Part shown: positions 45,465 through 56,464 of the stretch, piece by piece
Layout: every line of letters begins with the position of its first letter
Position numbering within the stretch: position 1 is the stretch's first letter
Origin: Dolomedes plantarius
Lineage: Eukaryota; Arthropoda; Arachnida; Araneae; Dolomedidae
NCBI GenBank assembly: GCA_907164885.2
Contig: OU015493.1
Coordinates: 125,849,570 to 125,913,569 of the forward strand
DNA: 64,000 nt
Reading direction: 5' to 3'
Program-made: the position numbers and the translations under genes
Notes under the pieces: model-generated
What the model saw: only the letters and a program-made list of their open reading frames with translations
Told to the model about the DNA's origin: nothing
Databases searched by the model: none

Positions 45465-46818
45465 CATTAACGATTGATGAACAGATTCTTATGATTCAAC
45501 ACTCAGATCCAGAGTTACGGAAATTGATTGACATTTTGAAGAAGAATGATAGTGAAAGAACGAGTGCGGAGAAACAGATAACTGAAAATTACATCTTACA
45601 GCGTAATCGATTGTATCGCATAGTTGAGAGTAAGAAAAAAAAAGACTGTTGTATGTTATACCTAAAACGATGAGGAAAGGTATAATAATAAAATTTCATG
45701 ATCTCATGGGACATTTTGCAGTAGACAGAACTGTTGCTGAAATCAAAGAATTATACTGGTTTAAAGGAATGAAGCGTTATGTGAGACGGCACGTTTCGAT
45801 GTGTTTCGAGTGTTTACTTAATAAAGTCCCCAGTGGTAAGATACAAGGACAATTACATCCAATTCGACCAGGAAGAAGACCTTTTGCAATAATCCATATC
45901 GATCACCTCGGACCATTTGTTAAAAGTTCGAAAGGCAATGTAGAACTGTTTGTAATCATTGACAATTTCACAAGATTTGTGCGTTTGTATCCAATGAAGA
46001 GTACATCAACCAAGAATGTGTTAATTGCGATGAAGAATTTTGTTGATGACTTCGGACTCCCGGAAAGAATTATCAGCGATAGAGGAACATGTTTCACGTC
46101 AAAAGTATTCGAAGAGTACTGCAGAATTAACGGAATTATGCACACCTTAAACTGAATACAACATCCAGAAGGAAATGGAATGGTAGAAAGAGCAAATTGA
46201 ACCATTTTGTCGACGATTAAAACGAGCATGGAGAATCCAAATCACCGAGATTGGGACAAGAAAATCAAAGAATGTGAAAGAAATTTAAACAACATGGTAA
46301 ATAAGACTACGGACAAAACTCCCTTCGAATTACTTCATGGGTATTCGCCAAAATTCAATGACGGATTGATGAGGATGCTTAAAGACGAAAACGCTGAAGA
46401 ATGGGAAAATCCAACCATATCACAAAATAAAGTTAGAAAAATAATCGAAGACAAGCAAGTAAACCTTAAAGCCACTTATGACAAAAAGAAGAGTAATTCA
46501 TTGAAGTTCGAAACAGGAGAGATAGTGGTTATGCGGAGAGTGCCCAAATCAACTGGAGAGTCAACTAAAACACAGCCAAAGTATCGAGGACCCTTGATTA
46601 TTACAGAGGTACTACCAAGTGATACATATCGAGTAACACAGTTGGAAGAAAAAGAAAAGGGACAATTCTTTTGTACAACGGCACATGTAAGTCAATTGAA
46701 ATCGTGGAAATGCCAAGCTGAATCAGAGGAAGATGATGACGAGTATGAAGCTAGTGATGACGACGACGACATAAGTACTGCTGAAATTGGAAGTCGACGG
46801 AAGAGAAAGAAGAAATGA
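45465..46818 (+). pseudogene. Ty3/gypsy integrase with C-terminal domain
   Basis: It opens with TIDEQILMIQHSDPELRKLI, continuing the RT frame. A one-nucleotide shift in an A-run near 45640-45650 moves to the next frame. The zinc-binding HHCC domain is visible (FHDLMGHF...CFECLL). The DDE core has its aspartates in IIHIDHLGPF and IISDRGTCF and the glutamate in HPEGNGMVERAN. Two TGA codons (46153-46155 and 46198-46200) interrupt the same frame around that glutamate. The frame then stays open through a GPY/F-like domain (YRGPLIITEVLPSDTYRV) and an acidic, then basic, tail ending at 46818. No envelope gene follows. Confidence 0.9.
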
Positions 46819-46981
46819 TGCAGAATTGATAAAAAAAAAACGAACTGTTATGCCAAGGACTTTCGTGTTTAAAACTTGTAATGTGCATTTTGTAAATATT
46901 AATGTTTTCTTTTATTTGTTTTTCAGTAGAAATTAGACTGTACAATTGTTACGAGGACGCAACAAGGTCAGTATGGCCGAT

Positions 46982-47279
46982 TGTTGTCGCCAAACGAGAA
47001 GGAGCGAGCGGGAGTAAGTGTGGAGACGCCACCGTGGGCAGACGGGCCCCTACAGCGAGTGAGGAGAGAGTCGAGAAACAGAGTGTTGAGCAGACGTGCC
47101 ATAAGTTTAATTCATTGTCTATTATAAATGTTATATCTATATGTTCGTCGGTGTCGTAATAAATGTAGTAGTTGTCTAAAAGAAAGTGGACTTATTGAGA
47201 AAAGTCAGAGTCAATTAATAGAACTGTTAACCACCCCCTTGCCATCCTTGACGGACGTTGTTGTTTTTCGGATTCTAAT
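46982..47279 (+). repeat. 3' LTR of the gypsy-type element
   Basis: 298 bp, matching 39333-39644 except for the missing 14-bp duplication and about four substitutions. It is followed by TSD ACAAG. Confidence 0.92.
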
Positions 47280-47284
47280 ACAAG

Positions 47285-48240
47285 TGTCTTGATAGTTCTG
47301 ACGATTGATTTGGAGATAATATGTATTTCTTGCGAACATTGGGCCGAAACCTTCAATTAAAAGCCAATTTCGAATGGCAACAAACACCCATGATAACCGT
47401 GGGGCTTGAACCTACAGATTCCTGTTCCGAATGCCAGCATATGGGCAATAACTCGTTTGGATTTGATCTACTCTTACGTTTTGAAAGTAATTTGTTCATA
47501 ACAATACTGTGCACTTGTATTTAGTTGTTTTTTGTTTGTTTGTTTTTGTTTTTCCCTAACCCCAAAAATATAGTTAATATTTATGACAAATAATTTTATA
47601 GTCACTGAAACAATTGGTTTTGTATTTACTTATCTTCTAAATGGGATCTAGACTTTCTTTTGATTACTTCTCGGCTTACAGGCATTAAATTTTATATTAA
47701 AATTTGCTTAGATCCACGTGGTCCATTATATATGATACTAGAATTATTGCCCGGGTAGATATATAGATATAAAATATTTCATGCATTCCATCAAAAAAAT
47801 ACTGGGCTGCACTCCCGCTCTTCATGTTCATCTGGCCAGACAGAATGCGCTTAGCACGTTTCTACTGAAATGATATACAAACAATAAAAAAATAAGAAAC
47901 TTTGAGCCTGCGGACCTTCGTCTGATTTTAAGGTCATTCCCAACCCTCTTTCTCCAGAGCATTGGAATTTGACCCCCCCCCCTCCGTCATCCTCAAACCA
48001 CCCCTCTTAACGCAGCTGGTCGAGGGGAATCCACAGGGGGTAGACGCACCTCTATCGGGCACAAAAAACATTAAAAAATTAATTAAAAAAAACTGATTGA
48101 GCCCCAAATTTCATTTTTCCTGATTTAAGTTTCTCGGGTCCAAAACATTAACTGTGCCGAATTTGGTCCCGGTGGGTGAAACAGTCTATGATACTATAGC
48201 GGACAAACAAACAGACAAGCTCTTTTATATATATAGATGT
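47285..48240. other. Repeat-like non-coding region
   Basis: No supportable gene. The end (about 48120-48235) has GAATTTGGTCCCGGTGGGTG and GGACAAACAAACAGACAAGC before a TA-rich stretch, a tail I associate with interspersed arthropod repeats. The boundaries are unclear. Confidence 0.35.
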
Positions 48241-48560
48241 GGGCCCATGATAGCTTATCGGTAAAGCGTCGGCTTTCGGTACTGAGGGTACTCGAATCGA
48301 ATCCCGACAAGCGCCAATAAATACCTTTGTGTCTAAGCCGGATATGCGCACGTTAAACGCGTTGCCCTTCTTTGAAGTCAGTGGGTAGGGAAGGTACGAT
48401 CCCCCAGATGTCGAACCCTGGGGGTGGTCGGTCAAAATTATGGTGGCATCTAGCCAAGTCGGACTCCGACCCTTGTGGTGCTGTTATAAACCGGAGCCGC
48501 ACCACTCAGCCCGAAGCCTATATGGACCTGGTCTGGAACTTCAGGTCAGGGGGCATTAGG
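48241..48560 (+). repeat. tRNA-derived SINE-like sequence
   Basis: A-box-like TAGCTTATCGG and B-box-like CGAATCGAATCCC are spaced as in a tRNA head. About 230 bp of tRNA-unrelated body follows (ACCTTTGTGTCTAAGCCGG onward). No target duplication is visible and the 3' end is approximate. Confidence 0.5.
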
Positions 48561-48720
48561 AACAACATATATGACATACACTGGTTGATCGTACGTTTTA
48601 GTTGCTTTTCATTCTACCCATGAAGAGTTTATAATAAGGTTTGCTTATATTCACACACATGGCGAATGGGAAACATTTTACACAATTTTGCAATGAATCG
48701 GGACCCCCAGAAAATAAATA

Positions 48721-48893
48721 CAGTGTAATCTCGATCGATCGTTCCTCGAATGAAATCGAGTCGATTCGGATCGTTTTCTCGAATGTGTCGTTTATTTCAT
48801 CCAGTGCCGATGATAATATTTCTTTGTTATATTCTCGCAATTATCGTGTAGTTCAATAGGTCCCTTCAAAAACGATAGATAGAGGTTTCACTG
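48721..48893. mobile_element. pogo/Tigger-like MITE, TA TSD
   Basis: 173 bp from CAGTGTAATCTCGATCGATC to GATAGATAGAGGTTTCACTG, flanked by TA at 48719-48720 and 48894-48895. The interior is AT-rich, with short open frames of no meaning. Confidence 0.72.
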
Positions 48894-48895
48894 TA

Positions 48896-49700
48896 TTGCC
48901 AATCGACCGTATCACAGTATCAAAAGTCAGCCAAAAATTTTGGTGCCTCCCGTGACCAGCTCCCGGCTTCAGAAATAAAGATACTGTAGTGCTTAAGAGC
49001 AAGAATATGAATATAATTTAAATAGATCTGTGGTCCATATTCAATTGTTTTTCGATGATTTAATGCAACCCTCTATAAAAATCGGAAGTGCTTTTGGCAA
49101 TAAAAGAACACACTGGTCGAAATCCAAAACGGCGAGCTTATTCCAAGGAGCCAGTTATAAATGCGCGCATCTATGATTCAGGACTTTGTTAAAAAATTAC
49201 TATTTTGTTCCTGGCAAAATAGCTCTTGATTAGATTTATTTATTTTATTTTATTATTTATTTATTTATTATTATTATTTTAAGAAATGCGTGCTTTGGCA
49301 TTTGCTCACGAACTTGTGTGTGTGTGTTTTTGTTTTCCTACCAGTTCTTTCTCTTTCTTTTTCCATTTCTTGTTAAATAATGAATTAGGCATTTACGGTG
49401 GAATTCTAGTTCCTTAATACTTGATTTATTTTTATTGAGATTGGTTTTCTCTTCCAATTACTTTAAGAGCATTATTTTAATTATTTTAAGTCTCTGGATC
49501 AGATCTTGCCTTTATCGCCGAGAGGCTTATCAACTTTAATAACTACTTTCGTGATGTATAACTTACCGTTACGTGTATGAAGAGCCACGATTTATGTCCG
49601 ATCTATTATAAACACTCTATAATTTTTCCTCCACTAATCGTATAGCAGAATGCCAACCGGTAAGAATCATTCGTTATGTCTTTCTCCTTCGTTCCATCTC
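48896..49700. other. Intergenic, no gene seen
   Basis: An AT-rich region with a TTTA/TTAT-rich patch near 49226-49280 and a short TG run near 49317. No coding or RNA feature is supported. Confidence 0.35.
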
Positions 49701-49757
49701 CTTAAACACTAATAACTCAAACATGCTAGCATCATGACTCGCTTCAATACCTCTTGA

Positions 49758-50683
49758 GCCTGCTGTGTACTAACTCTATTGGGTTCGCTCTTCTCAATAT
49801 TAACCTATGGAGAAAATGTGTCTACTATTTACAGCTACATAAATGCTGATGATCCAATAAAAATTGTATTTTCAGATAGCCTGAACTTTTCTGCACCTTG
49901 CAACAGGATTCATTTTATAAATTTCGTCCACCAAAGGAATTTATGAGCGTTTAAAAGACACTATACCAGATTCCCCCCCCCCCCTGAATAATTTAAATTT
50001 AAAAATATTTGCATTTTTTAACGTAGGATTACGTTTCTCAATAACGGTTCTCCGGAAAGAAAAAATTCAGAGTCCGTCGCGAGTTACGATTTTGGCAACG
50101 CGCTAAAGTTATAATTTTGGCAGCGCGCCAAACCCAGTAGCAGTAAACAGTTAAACAGAAAGGTACCAAAATGCGTTTTAAAGAAAGAAAAAAAAAAGAG
50201 GTAAGCAACGATAAGTAATCCTACGTTAATAACCCGCGGTAGTTTCGTTACTCTGGAAGCACACATTCGCGAAACAGAGCGAAATGTAGGGGAAAGCAGT
50301 GATTTATTGGTCCCGTCGCCGAGAGGAGGTTTTATGACGTCCCTCTTGCCTTTGATGTTCGTACTCAGACCGCCCCGGACAGCGGTTTTAAGACGAATGT
50401 TCAAAGCAACGAAATACTTCCCCCACGTTGAGGGGGGGGACTAATCGACTCCAAAATATGTCAAGAGGCGACTGGGGGAGCTGATTCGCTTGTGTGTAGA
50501 TGCGCCTTAGAAGAGACTACCTGAAATATTTTTTTAAAACGACAAATGTCCCATGGTGTAAAATTTCTTTCTCTATAACAGAATACAATTTTTTTTAAAA
50601 AACTTTTCAAAAGTCGGCAATCTTTGGACACATTTTCTCCTCATTGAGGTGAGCGAATCTAATAGAATTAGTACACAGCAGCC
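49758..50683. mobile_element. TTAA-flanked MITE, GGCTGCTG family, copy 2, with nested insertion
   Basis: The left end (GCCTGCTGTGTACTAACTC) and right end (GTTAGTACACAGCAGCC type) match the copies at 1752 and 56071. It is followed by TTAA, with TTGA on the left. The copy is 926 bp instead of about 400 because the interior is split near 50020 by the element at 50022-50225 and more sequence up to about 50530. Its interior resumes near 50540 with the family's GTAAAATTTCTT block. Confidence 0.75.
50022..50225. mobile_element. Small TTAA-flanked MITE, CGTAGGATTAC family, copy 1
   Basis: 204 bp with termini CGTAGGATTAC and GTAATCCTACG between TTAA copies (50018-50021 and 50226-50229). It matches 51554-51737 in opposite orientation over almost its whole length (for example GGTACCAAAATGCG, GGTAAGCAACGATAAGTAAT). 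Confidence 0.75.
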
Positions 50684-50994
50684 TTAAACACTAGCAACTC
50701 AAACATGCCTAGCAACCACATCATGGCTCGCTTCATGAATACCTTTTGATGGATTGTTTAAACATCTCAAAATCATACATGGCGTTAAAGCCACATCGGC
50801 TAAGTAGGCCAAAAGCTATTACTATCACGTTCTTAAATGACAATATGCGTTGTGTCTTTAAAAGTGCTTACATTTGAAGGCACGTTTTTAAACCCCTTCA
50901 AATCGCATACTTTTTCCGTGGGTTTGTAAAAGGGCTTAAAGTAACTTCATTTTTTCTGAAATTTTTAAAAGGTAGGTATGAAATTTTTAGGTAT

Positions 50995-51064
50995 GACCTA
51001 ACATTTCATACCTACGCGATGTAAAAAAAAATTTTTACCTCGCGTAGGTATGAAATGTTAGGTC
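50995..51064. repeat. 70-bp near-perfect hairpin
   Basis: GACCTAACATTTCATACCTA followed by CGCGA is mirrored by TCGCG and TAGGTATGAAATGTTAGGTC, around an A/T-rich loop (AAAAAAATTTTT). The arms are about 33 bp with at most one or two mismatches. It could be a tiny foldback element. Confidence 0.85.
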
Positions 51065-51158
51065 TGAAATTGCACACAATGCAATAAAGTGGTCGCAAAT
51101 TTTGGAAGTGGATAGCGAAAATACCATGAAATAGTGAAGCGGCCGCGAAAAATATATA

Positions 51159-51505
51159 CAGTGAAACCCCGATTTTACGTTTTTCTTGGGACCAGCGGTA
51201 AAAAACGTACGAAACGGGAAAACGTAAAATCGGAGTTAAAAAAAATCTAAGCATATTATTAAAAAATTGACACTTACCGGATGAACTATTGGAAAAATAT
51301 GTAATCTTTACTTGTTTTTTGCTTTTAGATACAATTTCAACTACAGCACATTCAATACTAACAATTTTTTGCAAATTTGCATCTTGGTTTACATATTGGG
51401 ATATTTTAACATTATCGGTATAGGCAATTTTTACGGACCAGCAGAAAATGACGTAGGAAGCGGGATAACGTACGAAACGGAGAACGTAAAATCGAGGTTC
51501 TACAG
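51159..51505. mobile_element. pogo/Tigger-like MITE, TA TSD
   Basis: 347 bp. The ends are CAGTGAAACCCCGATTTTAC and GTAAAATCGAGGTTCTACAG, flanked by TA. A second inverted block, CGTACGAAACGGGA, lies inside each end. It is non-coding; the open frames over it are chance. Confidence 0.72.
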
Positions 51506-51553
51506 TATATATATTTCAGGTAGTCTCTTCCAACGAAACTTCCGCGGGTTATT

Positions 51554-51737
51554 AACTTAGGATTACTTATCGTTGCTTACCTCTTTTTTTTTCAAACGCA
51601 TTTTGGTACTTTTCTGTTTAACTGTTTTACTGCTACTGGATTTGGCTCGCTGCCAAAATTATAACTCACGACAACGGTGAAACTTTGCTTTCCGGAGGAT
51701 CGTTATTGAGGAATGTAATCCTACGTTAAATAATTTC
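51554..51737. mobile_element. Small TTAA-flanked MITE, CGTAGGATTAC family, copy 2
   Basis: An inverted copy of 50022-50225 with flanking TTAA on both sides. Its left flank (GGTAGTCTCTTCC...CCGCGGGTT) also matches, in inverse, the right flank of copy 1, so the duplication extends beyond the MITE. Confidence 0.75.
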
Positions 51738-51974
51738 AAGATAAAAAGAACTTTTTATATATCACGTTTTTAAATTTTCTGTTGAATCATTTAAACTTGA
51801 CAATTCTATGTATTAATAAATACTTTTTAAAAATTTTTTTGATGAATTATCCCATCAACTTGAAAGAAAATGAAGTTAATTGGAAGTTATCTTGCGTTTA
51901 ACTTTTCTTTCCCGTTCTGGCCGACAGATGGCTGCACCAGTCTACAAAACAAAATTAAATGAAAATAATAAAAA

Positions 51975-52167
51975 CATGGTAAAAATCTGCTTAAAGATGG
52001 TTAAAAGTATTAAAATGATGGATTGTCATCGTGTTCTGAGCTATTCTAAAAGTTTGAAATGTCTAGCTAGTCGGGAAGTTAGTTAAAAATCGATTGCAAG
52101 ATTTGTACTGGACAAACAAACAAACACAAAAAAAATAAAATAAAGCAAGTTAATAAAAAAATGGTAA
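51975..52167. repeat. Dispersed repeat, inverted copy of 19312-19491
   Basis: Shares ATTGTCATCGTGTTCTGAGC and AATGTCTAGCTAGTCGGGAA with the complement of the other copy. The class is unknown. Confidence 0.75.
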
Positions 52168-54694
52168 AAAGCTGGTTGAATTACTAAAAGTCCATGAAAA
52201 CTTTCCTTAATTATTCCCTCCTCCGCTACGCGTCGCCATTTTTAGAATGCGAACGAGAGAGTGATGAGCCGTGAAGTATATGTTTGAAATTTTTTAATTT
52301 AGATTTACAAATTTCATTTGCTTGAAACTTTAAGTAAGTTTCATCTGACTTGTAAGAGAAAAAAATAAAATTAAAATAAATACACCATTCCAAAGGATTT
52401 CTTTAAGTGATCGAAAAGGATACGTTTATATTACAATATACAAATTTTATAGTTAGAGACTAAATCTTAAAATTGCGATCAAACCATAGGTGGGTCGTGA
52501 GCGAATTTACAAACTGTTTATAACCTTTGCATTTCCCCCTCTTAATTTGAAGAAATAATTAAGGTATCCGGCTACGTTCGGAGCCCCCTTTTTTTTTGAA
52601 AAACCAAAACTCGAAAATGATGAAAAAATAGACATTAACTATACAAATTTTTACAAAATTCAGGAAATTGGGTCGAAATTTAGCAAATTTTTACAAAAAC
52701 GGCTCTATCGCTTTAAAAAAAAGTATATAACATTAACTTTTTCTTGTAATATGTACGTAAGTACCTTCTAAGTGTAATGACCTACAAGCTAATAGATACC
52801 TTAAAATCTAAAAAAAATAGAGGTCAGTGTAGAAGTGAAAATGGTATAATTCCCCACGGTGTGTGGACAATAAAGAATGTATTATAAAGGATGCAGAGGC
52901 AGGGGTAAATACAGGATTGTAAACCAATAAAAAATAGAAGAATAGCTGTCGGTGTGGCCAGTGATAGCGATCTGAAGTCTAAATTTTACAAGATGGATGG
53001 TCGTTATTTTATGGCCCACAGTAAAAACGTCAGATGAGAAGGGTCAAAGTTGTTTTGCAAAATAAAAGTATGTTGGGGGAGGTACTACATAGACTATGGA
53101 CAGAGGCGACAGAGGCGGTGTAATAAAGAACCAATTAGGGGTAGGAACCAGTGAAAGAAAAACAGCCCACTGCCCAATGAAAGTGAGGGGCGTGCCAGAA
53201 TGGCCCCCCTGTAAACGGACAACAGCTCGGCTAATGACAGATTTTAGATTGGGTTCCTGAGAGTTAGATGTCAGAGACTCTCGTCTGCCCCATAGCCTTG
53301 GAGAAGTGCGAATATCCCGCCAAGGTGTTCCTACACTGGAGATGATACTGGGTCCCGGTCGCCGATGCTACGATTATCGCTGCATACATCCGTTATAGTA
53401 AGTGCCTCCCCGATAGACTCTAAAAATCATATTTGACTCTATAGTTTGCCTCTGCTTCTGGGTACCTTATGTCAAAATTGTTAATATGAAACGGATTGTT
53501 ATATTAATAGCTCTGACAAGTTAATTGAAATTTGGGTTATCAAATAAATGTATGTTTAAGGTCAATGCGTTGTATTCCTTGCTTGTTCCAACCCATGCAT
53601 GCATCCATTGCTTCTAGGTAATTAATACCTATAGTCATTATTTGCAATTACATGTAAAATTTTAGTAATTTTCCATGAGATTTTTTATAAATGCAGCTAT
53701 GAATTAGCAAATAATATACCTAGAACCAAATCTGTAGTCCATTACATTCTTAGTATTATGAAAAACATACGTGAAAAATTTCATAGATATATCATGATTA
53801 AATTTTGAATTATCTCAAGAGTCGTTTACATTTTTGATGAAAAGTAAGTTCAAAAAGGATAAAAGTTTTCAACTTCTATTGAAATTCATAGCTGCTGCTG
53901 ATCCTTAAATCGCTCTCATTTCATTTCTAATCATCGTATCGAAAAAATAAAAGCATATTTAGAAACATAAATTTACAATCTTTTAAAAAAATGAATAAAA
54001 ACAATTTCGGAATTTTCGTCAAAATCAATGTTTTAAACGTAGACGGATACCTTTAAATTAAATAACTTTCGCAAAGATAGGAAGATTTCAATTTCTCACT
54101 TAGACGTGAAACCCCCATTGCGGAATTTTTTCAGCTGCTCTTTTCAGTATATAGCACGATTTGTTTTTGAACTTGCGCGTACTGCGACGTTCACGCAAGA
54201 AATAGAGCAAAATCTCCATTAGTTATAATTTCTTAACTTTAACGTTATCGGAAAAATAGTTAAATAATTACTCGTGGGGTCATTCTGAGTCGGATATATA
54301 TCTTTGAAAAGTTCTTCCCACAGTTAAAGAACTTTCGATGGCAATTATGTCTAGTAGTTTTGCATGTGATATTACAGGAGATTGTTCGAACCAATCATCA
54401 AGTGTTCGATTTTCAGTGCCGATTATTTTCGATTTTCGATTTTTCTTAATCATAAAGTAGAGCATTATTTTCTCATCAATATTACTTTATTAAAGAGCTC
54501 ATTATACGCCTAAACAAAACAGCTAATTATTTTATTTAAAAATATAATTAAAAGAAAATTTTTGTTTTCGAATTATGACTTACTAAATTTTCAAATTCAA
54601 TATAAATAGTATATAAAAAAACCGTATGTTTTAAAAATTGCCACTGTAAAAATTATAATGCTTTCTAGCCCTGATATTAGTCGGAATCTGTATA
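52168..54694. other. Non-coding region with a GC-richer block
   Basis: Mostly AT-rich without genes. The part at about 52840-53450 is noticeably richer in G and C than its flanks and lacks long ORFs. It might be an unrecognised SINE, a LINE fragment or a non-coding RNA. Nothing more can be said from sequence alone. Confidence 0.35.
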
Positions 54695-54702
54695 AATTAG
54701 CG

Positions 54703-55367
54703 CAGGGATTCCCAACAGGGTCCAGGTGGACCCCCTTAGGCGTCGATGGAAGTTTAAAAAGGGTATATAGTATTCCAGGGATCTATTGGGGGTCTATGAT
54801 AAATTTTTCTGGTTTAAAATTTAATTTAATTTTTTTTAGGATTGTAACTATTAGATAATAATATCCGTTTTAATATATATAAATACAGATTTGCATAGGG
54901 CGGAGTGATCCACGCGTCTAAAGTCGAATGTCATGACGCTTTTGTATATGCCTCGAATGCGGCCGTCGGATTTTATTTGTGTACCAAGACTAGACAGAAC
55001 TGGGGAAATTCACTGGACCTTAAACAGCACATGGGTCCAACCGATGCAACTAATCAGAAGCAGTTTCGTTTTTGTCTTGGCGATGTTTGTGCAATCACAA
55101 TCTGTGTTTCTTAAATCTTGTTTATATTTGTGAAATTAAAAATGAAAATAGTACAAAAATAATCAAACATAAACCTAATGAGCCACTTTTTCTAATTTTT
55201 TGTTCATATTCTTAGTCAAATTGTTATCTTTAAGTGTTTTATGTGCAATTATTAGTATTATAATCATGTTGTATGCTGTGCATTATATAGAAAATGTGAG
55301 AAGGGGTCGATGAAGAAAATCATTCTTTTAAAAGGGGTCTATGTAGGGAAAAGGTTGGGAACCACTG
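54703..55367. mobile_element. hAT-type non-autonomous element
   Basis: 665 bp from CAGGGATTCCCAACAGGGTC to AAAGGTTGGGAACCACTG. The flanks AATTAGCG (54695-54702) and AATTAGTG (55368-55375) are a 7-of-8 target duplication. Open frames near 54905-55133 (two overlapping) show no recognised domain. Confidence 0.78.
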
Positions 55368-55526
55368 AATTAGTGAAATTATAGGTGTGTCATTCATGAT
55401 TTTTTTTTCTGTTTTGTGCTGGGAGTAACTGATAGACTATGACTTGTAAAATATTTAAAAAATGATTCATTGATTTGTTTAAAATATGGTTATTTGTTAT
55501 ATGTAAAGAATAATATTCCTTTTTTC

Positions 55527-55775
55527 GGGCTTGTGGCGGCCCAGTGGTACAGCGCACCAGTTTTCTCAGATCGAATCCCGGCTCAGATCGAATCCCCAGG
55601 TGCTCAGATCGAATCCTGGCGTTGCGCCACGAAAAAAATGCCTCCGTTTGTATTCGTCCCGTCATAGGGAGTAATGCTGTCCGCCTATATGGTGTCCCCA
55701 TAATAAAATGGACAGTAAAACTGAGGCGTAGCAAAGGCGAATGTTTAACGACAAGTGCCTCCGCATTGAAAAAAA
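55527..55775 (+). mobile_element. tRNA-derived SINE with 15-bp TSD
   Basis: 249 bp flanked by an exact direct repeat AATATTCCTTTTTTC (55512-55526 and 55776-55790). It has an A-rich 3' end and a tRNA-like head (TGGCGGCCCAGTGG as A box; TCGAATCC as B box). The B-box segment CTCAGATCGAATCC or a close variant occurs three times in tandem (about 55567-55617). The long TSD and A-tail mean insertion by LINE-type reverse transcription. Confidence 0.8.
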
Positions 55776-56070
55776 AATATTCCTTTTTTCAGATAATTAG
55801 GGTTGTCATTATGTCTTTTTGGCAAAGCAGGTTTAATCGATAATAATACTCGTAATTAAACCCCTGTTTTTGTTGTTATTTTATAGAGCACAAATAGAGG
55901 ATAACTTTAACATCCAATCTTTTAATATCACATAACGTGCAAGAGTTGGTTACATTATAATGTTATTTATTTTATTAAAAAATAATAACGATAAAATATG
56001 TATATGCACATGCACACATTTATGTAAATGTAATTAATCGTTGGGGCTTAGTTTTTCACCTAGTGCTTAA

Positions 56071-56460
56071 GGCTTCTGGGTACTAACTCTATGGGATTCG
56101 CTCACCTCAATGTTAACCTATGGAGAAAATGTGTCTACTATTTACAGCTACATAAATGCTTATAATCCAATAAAAATGATATTTTCAGACAGCCTGAACT
56201 TTTCTGCCCTTTGCAGCAGGATTCATTTTCTAAAATTTTGTCCACGGAATTGCAAGGGATTGGAAGGAACTGCAAAGAATTAATGATCGTTTTAAAAACA
56301 CTCTACCAGATTTTTTCCTCTGAATAACTTAAATTTTAAAATAATATTTGCATTAAAAAAACGAAAAAAATGAAAAATGCCCCAAGGCGTAAAATTTCTT
56401 ATTTTCTCCATAGGTTGACATCGAGGTGAGCTAATCCAATAGGGTTAGTACACAGCAGCC
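56071..56460. mobile_element. TTAA-flanked MITE, GGCTGCTG family, copy 3
   Basis: 390 bp between TTAA at 56067-56070 and 56461-56464. The long inverted ends are uninterrupted, so this is the cleanest of the three copies. It is non-coding. Confidence 0.82.
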
Positions 56461-56464
56461 TTAA

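Larger units (their letters stand above)
39333..47279 (+). mobile_element. Ty3/gypsy-type LTR retrotransposon with BEL-like gag and two nested insertions
   Basis: A 7947-bp element with LTRs at 39333-39644 and 46982-47279 and a 5-bp TSD ACAAG (39328-39332 and 47280-47284). The order gag, zinc knuckles, protease, reverse transcriptase, RNase H, integrase is that of Ty3/gypsy. A TTAA MITE (41653-42370) and a piggyBac element (43986-45460) are inserted in pol. Removing each insertion with one TTAA restores the frame. The LTRs differ by about four substitutions plus a 14-bp duplication in the left one. Frameshifts and stops in gag and integrase make this copy defective. Confidence 0.93.
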
